NCBI GenBank assembly: GCA_016713175.1
Contig: JADJPQ010000001.1
Coordinates: 1,173,638-1,237,637 of the forward strand
DNA: 64,000 bases
Source of the DNA: Planctomycetota bacterium
GTDB taxonomy: Bacteria > Planctomycetota > UBA1135 > UBA2386
Direction: 5' to 3'
In this document: piece by piece, positions 26,167-34,066 of the stretch
Position numbering within the stretch: position 1 is the stretch's first letter
Layout: each line of letters begins with the position of its first letter
Translations under genes and position numbers: made by a program
The notes under the pieces: generated by a model
Seen by the model: the letters and a program-made list of their open reading frames with translations, nothing else
Database searches by the model: none
Told to the model about the DNA's origin: nothing

Positions 26167-26883
26167 TCAAGCGACGACCCAGCGGCGGCCTTCGCCATCG
26201 ACCGTGTTGGCGGCGATCGTCGGCGTGCTGCAATCGTTGCGCATGCCGGTTCGGCCCGCCGTAGGCCCGTCCCCCGGGTGAGTCGGAGGCAGGCTCACGA
26301 AGATGTCGCCGCCGTGATTGATCAGGAACCACCGTTGACCGGTGGATCCAGGATGCTCGGGCCAGGCGTAGCAGAGCCAGTGGTTGGCCGCGGCGGCCGG
26401 ATCGACGAGTTCGACGCCACTCTCGTCGCCGATCCAGGAGCCATCGCGTCCGGGCAGGAAGATCTGGAACACGTAGCCACTCGCGACGACGCGGCCCGCC
26501 TGGGGGTTGCGCATGCCGGCCAGGACCGGTGGCGACATTCGTTGGCCGGTGCCGCGCAAGGCGATCGTGCCTGACAGTTCACCGAAGAACGCGTATTCGC
26601 CGACGTTGTCTCGGTCGACATCGATGGCGCCACTGGCCTGGGCTTGGGATTGTGCGGAGCTGATGTTCTTCAGGATCGCCATGGCCCGGCTCTCGTTGGC
26701 CCGGATTCGCTGGCTGCGCCACTTCGGCACCATCACCGCACCACCGATGGCCAACGCGACGAGCACGCTCGCCGCCGCGACGGCATGGATCCGCCAGCGC
26801 CCACGGTCCGGCGGCAATTGGGTTGTCGCCGCTGCTTGCGGCTGTTGAACGGAAGGATCAGGACCAGGATCGGATCGGGTCAT
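26167..26883 (-). CDS. Single-pass protein with pseudopilin-like N-terminus (238 aa)
   Basis: The protein begins with a disordered, proline-rich 30 residues, then one transmembrane helix (AVAAASVLVALAIGGAVMV). A pilin-like helix follows (ANESRAMAILKNISSAQSQ), as in prepilin-type or DUF2950-like planctomycete proteins. The outer part contains EYAFFGELSG, a GYVFQIFLPG block, and HWLCYAWPEHPG near a C-terminal disulfide-capable pair. Compared with true type IV pilins the prepilin cleavage site is not obvious and the N-terminal leader is longer. It stands alone between the nucleotide-sugar dehydrogenase and cytochrome peroxidase genes. Confidence 0.72.
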   Translation of the reverse strand: MTRSDPGPDPSVQQPQAAATTQLPPDRGRWRIHAVAAASVLVALAIGGAVMVPKWRSQRIRANESRAMAILKNISSAQSQAQASGAIDVDRDNVGEYAFFGELSGTIALRGTGQRMSPPVLAGMRNPQAGRVVASGYVFQIFLPGRDGSWIGDESGVELVDPAAAANHWLCYAWPEHPGSTGQRWFLINHGGDIFVSLPPTHPGDGPTAGRTGMRNDCSTPTIAANTVDGEGRRWVVA

Positions 26884-26930
26884 GTCGAAGGAATCGACAC
26901 TCGGAGCGAAGGACGCTGGTCACGCGGTGA

Positions 26931-27848
26931 TCATCGCGCGTTGCGAACGGGGCCAGAATCGTCACCGACGGCCTTCAGGAACTCCTCGACCGCGGTGACC
27001 TGCGTGTCGTCGAGGTCGCGCCCGAGCTCGTGCCGGGCCATCAGCCGAATGGCCTCTGGCAGCGAGTCGACGGAGCCATCGTGGAGCCATGGGCCTGTGC
27101 TGGCCACGCGGCGAAGCGTCGGCGCCAGGAACACCTGCCGATCGGTTTCCTTGCCGGTCACCTCGGCGAGGCCGGGGTCGCCATCGGGGTACGGACGTGC
27201 GAGGCCGAGCTTGTGCGTGGTGGCGCCACCGAGGTTGCGGCCGGCATGGCACGTCGCACAGCCGACGTCGAGGAACGTCTGCAGGCCTTGCCGTTCAGCC
27301 GCGGTCAGCGCCGTGTCGTCGCCGTCGAGATACCGATCCCAGCGGCCCTCGGTGCGCATGGTCTGCAGCCAGGCAGTCAGGGCCTGGGCCATGGTCTTGC
27401 GCGTCGGAGTCGCGTCACCGAACGCGGCGACATGGCGCGCGGCGAGCGCAGGGTCGGCGCCGATCTGCGCGGCGGCGACCACATCGTCGGCGACGCCGCC
27501 GTGAGCGCCGAGTTCGTGTTCGACCATGGCCGTCAGCGACCTCGTCGCGCCGGTCCAGCCGAACGCCACCGCCCGCGCCGCATCGAGAATGGTCTTGGTG
27601 TTGCGGCCATGCACCAGTCCGTCCTGTCCGGCTCGCGCCGGATCATGGCAATCGAGGCAGGCACGACCGGCCAACGGGCGGGTAGCCAGTGCGGCGCCGA
27701 ACTGCACCAGAGCCGGTGCGGCGGCCGGGAGTGGTGGGCGGCGGGCGTCGAGCGAGAACAGGATGTCGGTGCCGGCACGCGCCGAGGCATCCGCGTCGCC
27801 ACAACTCGACGCGGCAAGAAGACACGACACAACGAGTACGGAGCGCAT
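26931..27848 (-). CDS. Di-haem cytochrome c peroxidase-family lipoprotein
   Basis: A 305-residue exported protein with lipobox LAASSC. Two haem-binding motifs are seen: CLDCH after RPLAGRA, and CATCH in FLDVGCATCHAGRNLGG. Between and after them are family blocks such as RNTKTILDAARA, FLAPTLRRVASTGPWLHDGS and LMARHELGRDLDD. It should accept electrons from periplasmic carriers, for instance to reduce hydrogen peroxide or act as a MauG-type enzyme. The start at the ATG at 27848 gives the lipoprotein signal directly; an upstream in-frame start at 27869 would add seven residues. Confidence 0.88.
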   Translation of the reverse strand: MRSVLVVSCLLAASSCGDADASARAGTDILFSLDARRPPLPAAAPALVQFGAALATRPLAGRACLDCHDPARAGQDGLVHGRNTKTILDAARAVAFGWTGATRSLTAMVEHELGAHGGVADDVVAAAQIGADPALAARHVAAFGDATPTRKTMAQALTAWLQTMRTEGRWDRYLDGDDTALTAAERQGLQTFLDVGCATCHAGRNLGGATTHKLGLARPYPDGDPGLAEVTGKETDRQVFLAPTLRRVASTGPWLHDGSVDSLPEAIRLMARHELGRDLDDTQVTAVEEFLKAVGDDSGPVRNAR

Positions 27849-27966
27849 GGCGCGGCTATCGACCCGCATACTGCCTCAGTGCGGGATTGCCGATTTCCCG
27901 GTCGCCGTGATCGCCGTCGCGTCGGCCGGATCGTTTGTCGTGCTCCCGCTGCCGGGGCCGGGCCGC

Positions 27967-27972
27967 TACGCT
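27967..27972 (+). promoter_or_regulatory. Candidate -10 box (TACGCT) before the GHL10-type glycosidase gene
   Basis: GCTACGCT with TACGCT at 27967-27972 is 20 bases upstream of the ATG at 27993. A strong ribosome site (GGAGGG, 27983-27988) lies between, so the leader would be very short. No -35 box is visible. Confidence 0.3.
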
Positions 27973-27992
27973 GTGCGGCTTCGGAGGGACGG

Positions 27993-29120
27993 ATGTTCCG
28001 CACGATCCTGACGCTGCTCGCACTCCTGCCGTTCTGCGCCTGCCGCTCGACCTCGCACCCGCCACCGGGGCTCTCCCGGTGCATCTGGGTCGATCGCTGG
28101 GACTGGCGAACGGCCGCCGACATCGAACGCGTGCTCGACGACTGCAAGAACACCGGCTTCACCACCGTGATGTTCCAGGTGCGCGGCAACGGCACGGTGG
28201 CGTGGCCGAGCCAGCACGAAGTGTGGCTCGAGCAGTTCGGGTTCAAGGACCCGGGCTTCGATCCGCTGCGGGTGGCGGTGACCGGTGCGCATGCGCGCGG
28301 GCTTTCGCTGCATGCCTGGCTCAACCTGATGCCCGGTTGGAGCGGCGACAAGCCGCCGGCCGACACCCGGCAGTTGTTCAGGGCGCGACGGGAGTGGTTC
28401 CTGATGGATCGCGACGGTCGCTTCCAGTCCCAGAAGGCCGGCAAGTACCTGACGCTGAACCCGTGCCTGCCGGAGGTCCGCGAGTACCTGATCGGGTTAT
28501 GCCGTGAAGTTGCCACCAACTACCCGGTCGATGGCATCCACCTCGACTACGTGCGCTTCCCCGACGCCCAGGGCGACAACCTCGACGAACTCGGCCTGGA
28601 CCCGCTGACCTTGACCGTGTTCTCGACGTCGACCGGACGGACCAGCAAGGAGACGGCGGCGGCGCGGCAGTGGCAGGTCGATTGCGTGACGGCGACGGTG
28701 CGCGGCATCCGCGATGCGCTGGCCAAGGTGCCCGGGCAGCGGGTGTTGACCGCAGCGGTGATCGCCGATCGGGCGCGGGCGCTGCGCGATCTGCGGCAGG
28801 ACTGGGGCAAGTGGTGCGAACAGGGACTCGTCGCCGCCGTCGTGCCGATGAACTACACGGCCGACGATTCCCTGTTCTCGGCCCGGGTCGCCGATGCGGT
28901 GACCGCCAGTCGGGGCCGCGTCGTGATGGGCGTGGGTTCGTACCAGCATCGATCGCCGGAACAGACCACGGCGCAGATGGACACGGCCTTGCGGGCCGGG
29001 GCCGGCGGCGTCGCGGTGTTCAACTACCGGACGTTGTTTGGCAAGCCGGAGAAGGACAGCAAGCTCGACCAGGCGGCGCTGCGGCGGCGGCTGCAGGAAT
29101 GGCTGCGCCCGGGTTCGTGA
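27993..29120 (+). CDS. GHL10-type (DUF187/YngK) glycosyl hydrolase-like lipoprotein
   Basis: A 375-residue protein with a lipoprotein-like signal (FCACRS). The family signature of GHL10 appears in CIWVDRWDWRTAADIERVLD, GFTTVMFQVRGNGTVAWPS, HAWLNLMPGWSG and LNPCLPEVREYL. The catalytic barrel strand is DGIHLDYVRFPD, with LVAAVVPMNYTADDSLF and VMGVGSYQH also present. The protein should be surface-exposed and hydrolyse or bind a polysaccharide. The ATG at 27993 follows GGAGGG at a 4-base distance. The frame is open far upstream (from 27030), but this is the antisense of the cytochrome gene and is ignored. Confidence 0.87.
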   Translation: MFRTILTLLALLPFCACRSTSHPPPGLSRCIWVDRWDWRTAADIERVLDDCKNTGFTTVMFQVRGNGTVAWPSQHEVWLEQFGFKDPGFDPLRVAVTGAHARGLSLHAWLNLMPGWSGDKPPADTRQLFRARREWFLMDRDGRFQSQKAGKYLTLNPCLPEVREYLIGLCREVATNYPVDGIHLDYVRFPDAQGDNLDELGLDPLTLTVFSTSTGRTSKETAAARQWQVDCVTATVRGIRDALAKVPGQRVLTAAVIADRARALRDLRQDWGKWCEQGLVAAVVPMNYTADDSLFSARVADAVTASRGRVVMGVGSYQHRSPEQTTAQMDTALRAGAGGVAVFNYRTLFGKPEKDSKLDQAALRRRLQEWLRPGS

Positions 29121-29372
29121 CCAGGAACGCCGGGTGCGGCGTGCCGCGGCTGCAACGCGGTGGGAACGTCGAACGTTGATCCGGCACGCGCCCAGGCGGG
29201 CGCTGGTTCCGTTCGCGCGGCTGACCAAGGCGGCGGCCGCGATGCAGCACGGCGCTGCTGGTCGCCGGCCGGCTTGCCGTGCTGGCAATCGAGAAGGCGT
29301 GGCGGCAGGCTGGTCTGCCCTGAGCCGCGGTCACAATCGGCGCGTCACACGGCGCGGCGGTGGCCGTTCTGC

Positions 29373-29378
29373 TACGTT
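29373..29378 (+). promoter_or_regulatory. Candidate -10 box (TACGTT) of the ECF sigma gene, possibly leaderless
   Basis: GCTACGTT lies 4 bases before the ATG at 29383 and exactly 10 bases before the ATG at 29389. A transcript starting 5-10 bases after the box would begin at or next to the start codon. Confidence 0.3.
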
Positions 29379-29382
29379 GACG

Positions 29383-29982
29383 ATGCCCATGCAACGCGAC
29401 TACGCCGCCGAGATCGCCGCCGCGCGCCGCGGGGAACCCGCCGCCGTCGACAGTCTGTTCGCCCGCAACCTGTCGCCGCTGGTCGCGTTCATCCGCTCCC
29501 GGGTCGGCAAGGCCGTCGCCGCCCGTGAGTCGGCGGTGGACATCGCCCAGTCGGTGTTCCGCGAAGTGCTGCAGGATGCCGATCGGATCGAATTGCGCGG
29601 CGAGGATGCGTTCCGCAACTGGCTGTTCATGCAGGCCTCGCGGAAGGTGCTCGATCGCGCCAAGTTCCAACAGCGCGAACGCCGGGACGTGCGGCGCGAA
29701 GAGGCGATCCCGGAGGCGGGGCCCGAGGCGGATGCGTTGCTCGCCTGCTACGCCAACCTGTGCACGCCGAGCCAGCATGCGGCGGCGCGTGAGGAGATCG
29801 CCCGGATCGAGGTCGCCGTGCAGTCGTTGCCCGACAACCAGCGCGATGCGGTCACGATGTCGCGGTTGCTCGGTCTGTCGTATCCGCAGATCGCCGAACA
29901 GATGGGGATGACCGAGTCGGCGGTGCGTGGGCTGGTCGCGCGCGGGCTCGCGGCGCTGGCGACCGAGATCGACGACGACTGA
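29383..29982 (+). CDS. ECF-family RNA polymerase sigma factor (planctomycete type)
   Basis: A 199-residue sigma factor. Region 2 shows SVFREVLQDADRIELRGEDA followed by FRNWLFMQASRKVLDRAKF. Region 4 has SLPDNQRDAVTMSRLLGLSY, PQIAEQMGMTESAVRGLVAR and the end helix. The pattern fits the ECF class that in Planctomycetota is usually followed by a Ser/Thr kinase gene. Here the next plus-strand gene, a kinase at 34067, is separated by 4 kb of opposing genes. The start is the ATG at 29383 or 29389. It converges with the 29986 gene with a 3-base gap. Confidence 0.9.
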   Translation: MPMQRDYAAEIAAARRGEPAAVDSLFARNLSPLVAFIRSRVGKAVAARESAVDIAQSVFREVLQDADRIELRGEDAFRNWLFMQASRKVLDRAKFQQRERRDVRREEAIPEAGPEADALLACYANLCTPSQHAAAREEIARIEVAVQSLPDNQRDAVTMSRLLGLSYPQIAEQMGMTESAVRGLVARGLAALATEIDDD

Positions 29983-29985
29983 ACC

Positions 29986-31923
29986 TCAGCGCTGCAGCAG
30001 TTCGCGCGCGAACGCGCGGACCGTCTCGTCGCGATCGGTGGCGGCGGCGCGCTCGATGGTTGCCCGGTGGTCGCTGCCGGGCGTGGCCGCACGCGCCAGT
30101 TCGCGCAGGGCGGTGCGGCGGGTCGCCGGATCGGCATCGTCGGTCGCGGCCTGACGCAGGGCGGCGGCGGCCGCTGCTTCCTGGCGGTGACCGAGGGCGC
30201 GCACGGCTTCCTGACGGACGAACGGATCGGCGTCGGTCAGGCCGCGATCGACCAGCAAGGTGGCGGCGGCGGCCTCGGGCACGCGGCGCAGTGCGGTGAA
30301 CGCGGCGCCCCGGACCGCCGCATCGGCGTGATCGAGGTAGCGGCTGGCGGGGCCCAGCACTTCCGCGCTGGCCATGTTGCCGACCGCCAGCAGCCAGGTC
30401 GGCAGGTCGTTGCGCTGTGCGGCCGCACGTTCCATCGCCAGCAGGGTCGTCGCGACCGAGCGGCCGTCGGCCAGCCGCGCGGCGCGTTCCGCCAGCGCCC
30501 CGAGCACCAGCATCGCGCCCTGCTGGCCGTCGAACTCGACGTCGGCATCGGCGGCGAGGCCGGCCATCAGCTTCGGCGCCGGCGCCGGCAGTTGCAGCAG
30601 CGACACGGTGGCAGTTTCACGCACGTCGAAGTCGAGCGTGCGGTCGGCGCGGACGGCGGCCAGTGTCTGTTGCGCCGCCTCGGTGCCGGCAGCGCCGAGC
30701 GCCGACAGCGCGGTCGCGGCGATCGCGCCGGTCAGTTGCCGCGTGCCGACCATCTGGCCGAGGGCCGTGGCGACCTGGTCGTCGAAGCGAACCAGCCACT
30801 GCATCTGCTGGAACGCGCCATCGAGGGCCTCGGCATCCAGCGGTTCGTGTCCCAGGATCTCGCGCAGCCGATCGAGCAGCGTTGCCAGCGTGACGCCCTG
30901 CAGGCGTTGCTGCCACAGGCTGCGTTCGGCGGCTTCGGCGTGGCCCCCGATCGATTCGCGGTCGCCGGCGACGTCGACCGTCGTGCCAGACCACAGTGCG
31001 GCGACGTCGTGGTCGATCCGGGTCATGTCGGTGCCGACGAGTTCGATCGTCGACCGGCGACGCGTGATCGCGCGCAGATCCAACACCGGCAGCGCGGTGG
31101 TCAGGTGTTCGTCGAGGGTCACGGTCGCGAGCCAGCCCAGCTCCAGCCGGAAGGTGCCGGTGGCCAGGCCGCGCAGCTCGTGCTGCGGAACCTGGTCGTG
31201 CGCGGCCATCCGCAGGTAGCGCAGTTTCTCGCGTTGCACGGCAACTTCGCCCGCGGCGGCCAAGAGCCGCGTGCAGCGGGCCGCAAACTCCCCGGTGGTG
31301 TCGGCGCCATGGCTTTCCCAACGCACGGCGTCGGTGGTCGGCGCCGGGAACGTGGCCAGCAGCAGCGTGCCGCGCAGGAAGTTGCGTTGGTCGCCGTCGA
31401 GGCCGTCGGCGAACTGCAGACCGAGGACCGTGCCATCGGTGCGCACGCGCAGGTGCACCGGCGTTGCTGCGGCGGCAGTGAAGCTGTGCGTCACCGCATC
31501 CGCCGGCACCTCGTTGCCGTCCGGTCCCAGGAAGCGCACGGCGGTGAGGTCCAGCCGGGCCAGCACTTCCTCGTCGCGACGCGCCAGCACGGTGGTCGTC
31601 AGTTCGGCCTGCGTGTGCATCGCGCCGTTCTGCGCGGCGCCGCCTTCCTGGCTGTGCAGTTGGAACTCGATGTGGTCGTCGAGCCGGTAGCGAAGCGTCG
31701 TACCGGCCGGAGCCGTGTAGCAGCCCTGGATGCTTGCCGATGCCACTTGCCGAGCGTTCTCGGTGGAGCGCTGCAGGACCGCATCGGCGCCAAGGACCGT
31801 GTGGGCTGCGGCAGTGGCGAGGTCGCCTGGTGTCTGTTCCTTGCCGTTGCCGGACAGCCACAGTGCCGTCGTCAGGGTCAGCGCGGTGCAGGTCAGGAGG
31901 AGAGCGCGGCGGGCCTGGTGCAT
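29986..31923 (-). CDS. Secreted HEAT-repeat protein resembling the vitellogenin/lipid-transfer N-terminal module
   Basis: This 645-residue protein has a signal or anchor helix in its first 25 residues. Residues about 65-300 are beta-rich (CYTAPAGTTLRYRLDDHIEF, LARLDLTAVRFLGPDG, PVHLRVRTDGTVLGLQFAD, NFLRGTLLLATFPAPTTDAV, then HGADTTGEFAARCTRL). About 350-645 are alpha-helical repeats, with GTRQLTGAIAATALSALGAA, VGNMASAEVLGPASRYLDHA and AVRGAAFTALRRVPEAAAAT as typical units. A beta-sheet barrel followed by paired helices, with helix phrases like LGNAGxxxxxPxLxxYL and VRxAAxxALRRL, is the layout of the large lipid-transfer protein (vitellogenin_N) module. The similarity is recognised by eye, not by search. 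A lipid-binding role at the cell envelope is inferred. Two secreted paralogues lie upstream on the same strand. Confidence 0.8.
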   Translation of the reverse strand: MHQARRALLLTCTALTLTTALWLSGNGKEQTPGDLATAAAHTVLGADAVLQRSTENARQVASASIQGCYTAPAGTTLRYRLDDHIEFQLHSQEGGAAQNGAMHTQAELTTTVLARRDEEVLARLDLTAVRFLGPDGNEVPADAVTHSFTAAAATPVHLRVRTDGTVLGLQFADGLDGDQRNFLRGTLLLATFPAPTTDAVRWESHGADTTGEFAARCTRLLAAAGEVAVQREKLRYLRMAAHDQVPQHELRGLATGTFRLELGWLATVTLDEHLTTALPVLDLRAITRRRSTIELVGTDMTRIDHDVAALWSGTTVDVAGDRESIGGHAEAAERSLWQQRLQGVTLATLLDRLREILGHEPLDAEALDGAFQQMQWLVRFDDQVATALGQMVGTRQLTGAIAATALSALGAAGTEAAQQTLAAVRADRTLDFDVRETATVSLLQLPAPAPKLMAGLAADADVEFDGQQGAMLVLGALAERAARLADGRSVATTLLAMERAAAQRNDLPTWLLAVGNMASAEVLGPASRYLDHADAAVRGAAFTALRRVPEAAAATLLVDRGLTDADPFVRQEAVRALGHRQEAAAAAALRQAATDDADPATRRTALRELARAATPGSDHRATIERAAATDRDETVRAFARELLQR

Positions 31924-32050
31924 GCTGGTCGAGCGACGTCGACCCGGCGGCTGTTCGCGGCGGGGCGCGAAAACGAGCGCGGCCGGCCGGCGCCTTGGGC
32001 GTCCGGTCGGCGTTGTGCAACATGCTGGCCTCGAACAAGTTACGACATGT

Positions 32051-32842
32051 TCAGATCAGCATGAGGCTGGTCACGGCCCGGCTGAAGTTCACCAGGTTGA
32101 CCCGATACGCGAACAGCAACACCTGGAGGCTCAGGTCGACCCGCAGCGCGATGGCGCGCAGCAGATAGCTGGTCGAGCCCGAGAACCCGAGGTTGCTGAC
32201 GCCGGACGAGGTCACCAGGGTCTGGTTGTAGATCGAACCGGTGGTCGCCACTCCGGCGGTCATCCCGGGCGCCGAGAACGACGTCGAGAAGCGCGGCGTC
32301 GCGACCATCGTCGCGTTGCCGTTCATCGTCACGGTGGCGCTGGCGACAGGGACGTTCACCGAGCCGCCGGTCGTCAGCGTGCAGTTGGCGTTGCCGCGCA
32401 CGGTCATCGTCACCGGTCCGACCGCGATCGCGCGCGCCGGATCGGCGGCGAAGGCGGTGTAGGTCAACGTTCGCGTCGTCATCGCGACGCTGCCGGCCGC
32501 GGCCGCCGAGGCGACGACGGCACCGCGCATCTCGATGCGGAACAGGCCGCTGCGGGTCGACGGGAGGAAGTTGCTGACCATGCTGCTGCCGCGGAGCAGC
32601 ACTTCGCCGGCTTCGGTCGTCGCGCCGAGGATGTTGACGTTGCCGCGCAGGTTCGCCTCCGCGGTGGCCAGCGTCCGCAGCACCGTGCTGTCGCGGCTGG
32701 TGGTGGCGTGGGCATGGACGGCGCCGCCGCAGTTGGCGTTGCCGAGGGTGGCGTTGAAGGCGTTGGTGCGGACCTGGGCGTTGGCGGCGGTCAGCAGCAC
32801 GCTGGCGGAGAAGGCAGACAGGAACAGGTGGCGGAGGTTCAT
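32051..32842 (-). CDS. Secreted protein of unknown function, tandem paralogue A (263 aa)
   Basis: The signal peptide ends near TAANAQ after the ATG at 32842. The mature protein is beta-rich, small and polar, with GNANCGGAVHAHAT near the start and VGPVTMTVRGNANC in the middle. It is rich in Thr, Ser, Asn and Ala (long strand-like stretches). A hydrophobic, amphipathic C-terminus ends SFSA-free at LMLI. It is homologous to the next upstream gene (33063-33866); shared blocks are the GGAVHA motif, the VGPxxxTVRGNAxC motif and SGSxxYxLxAIxLR near the C-terminus. It lies 127 bases upstream of the HEAT-repeat gene in the same direction. No domain is recognised; an envelope or extracellular role is inferred. 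Confidence 0.75.
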   Translation of the reverse strand: MNLRHLFLSAFSASVLLTAANAQVRTNAFNATLGNANCGGAVHAHATTSRDSTVLRTLATAEANLRGNVNILGATTEAGEVLLRGSSMVSNFLPSTRSGLFRIEMRGAVVASAAAAGSVAMTTRTLTYTAFAADPARAIAVGPVTMTVRGNANCTLTTGGSVNVPVASATVTMNGNATMVATPRFSTSFSAPGMTAGVATTGSIYNQTLVTSSGVSNLGFSGSTSYLLRAIALRVDLSLQVLLFAYRVNLVNFSRAVTSLMLI

Positions 32843-33062
32843 GGTGGGTCTCTTCGATTCTTGTGGGTGTGGATGGCGCGCGGTTTCGGCCGCGCAGTGC
32901 CGCGGGGCGGCGTTGCCGAGTGAGCGACTTCGCAGCCGGCGACGTTCGCACACTTGCAGAAACCGGCGCGCCACCCAGTCCAGCGAGGCGCGCCAAAAAG
33001 CACCGCGGGCCGGTCACCGCGGCGAGCGGTGCCGGCCCGAGTGGCGGTGCCAGGGAGGTCGA

Positions 33063-33866
33063 TCAGATCGAGAACAGCGTGCGGACGATCCGACCGGCGC
33101 TCCAGGTGGTCAGCGTCGTCGTCCACGTCTGCCAGAACGCTTCGGCATAGGCGTAGAGCCGGAGTGTGATCGCTTCGAGCGTGTAGGTCGCCGAGCCGGA
33201 CAGGCCGCTGCGCGCGTTCGCCGTCGCGCCGATCGCCAGCCGTTGGTTGGCGATCCGCCCTTCGATGCCGACGCCGACGCTGAAGCCCGGGATGCCGGCG
33301 CCGACCGAGGCGTTCGCGAACGCGTAGGCATTGGCGTCGCCGATGATGCTGACCGACGGCGTCGCGGCCGGCAGCAGCAGGTTGGCATACATGCCGGCAC
33401 CGCAACCGGCGTTGCCGCGCACGGTGATGCTGATCGGGCCGACCGGCACCGACGCCGACGGCGCGCTGGCGAACAGATTGAACGTCCAGCTGCGGCGCGC
33501 GAACGTGCTGCTGCTCTGGAACGAACTGTTGACCACCGAGGCGCCGAGCACCTCGGCCCGGAAGTAGCCGCTGCGCGACTGCACGCCGTTGTTCAGCACG
33601 TTGGTGACGTTGGCGATCACCTCGAACACCTCGCGCGAAGCCCGCAGCAGGTTGCCGGTGCCGCGCAATTCGGCGCTGGCGTTGCCGAGTTCGTAGCCGC
33701 CGCTGCGCTGGGTGACCAGGCCGGCGTAGGCGTGGACGGCGCCGCCGAGCCAGGAGTTGCCGATCGTCCGGTCATACGACGCGAAGCGCGACGTGACCTG
33801 GGCGGTGGTGGTGGTGGCGAGGGTGGCGATGGTCAGGAGGGACGCGAGGAGCTTGTGGAAGGACAT
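33063..33866 (-). CDS. Secreted protein of unknown function, tandem paralogue B (267 aa)
   Basis: The ATG at 33866 gives a signal peptide ending at TTTTAQ. The sequence is rich in Ser, Ala, Asn and Gly. Like its neighbour A it carries GNSWLGGAVHAYA near the start, VGPISITVRGNAGCGA in the middle and SGSATYTLEAITLRLYAY near the end. The last 40 residues are amphipathic with Trp residues. It has about the same length as A and follows the same block order, so the two arose by tandem duplication. The start codons of B and of the plus-strand kinase gene (34067) are 200 bases apart, so divergent promoters are expected. No catalytic motif or family is recognised. Confidence 0.75.
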   Translation of the reverse strand: MSFHKLLASLLTIATLATTTTAQVTSRFASYDRTIGNSWLGGAVHAYAGLVTQRSGGYELGNASAELRGTGNLLRASREVFEVIANVTNVLNNGVQSRSGYFRAEVLGASVVNSSFQSSSTFARRSWTFNLFASAPSASVPVGPISITVRGNAGCGAGMYANLLLPAATPSVSIIGDANAYAFANASVGAGIPGFSVGVGIEGRIANQRLAIGATANARSGLSGSATYTLEAITLRLYAYAEAFWQTWTTTLTTWSAGRIVRTLFSI

Positions 33867-33992
33867 GGTTGGAATGCGTTCGGTGAGCCCCGCCGCGATG
33901 GTGCGGTCGGGCCGACGGCGGGCGTCGGTGCCGGTCGAGCGACACGCCGGGCCCGACAGTTCGCGTGGCGCCGGGTTTTCGCGTTCGCCGGG

Positions 33993-34022
33993 TTGTCGGG
34001 ATTCCGCGAACAGGGGTACGGT
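33993..34022 (+). promoter_or_regulatory. Candidate promoter of the large kinase gene
   Basis: TTGTCG at 33993-33998 and TACGGT at 34017-34022 are 18 bases apart, close to a sigma-70 arrangement. The -10 box ends 44 bases before the ATG at 34067. It lies between the divergent secreted paralogue B and the kinase gene. Confidence 0.4.
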
Positions 34023-34066
34023 GACGTCGCTTTTCCACGTTGGCCGGTACTCCCCGCCGATCCGCC

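Noticed and set aside
27030..27992. In-frame upstream extension of the GHL10-type gene
   Set aside because: It is antisense to the cytochrome peroxidase gene. The ATG at 27993 has a ribosome site and a lipoprotein signal.
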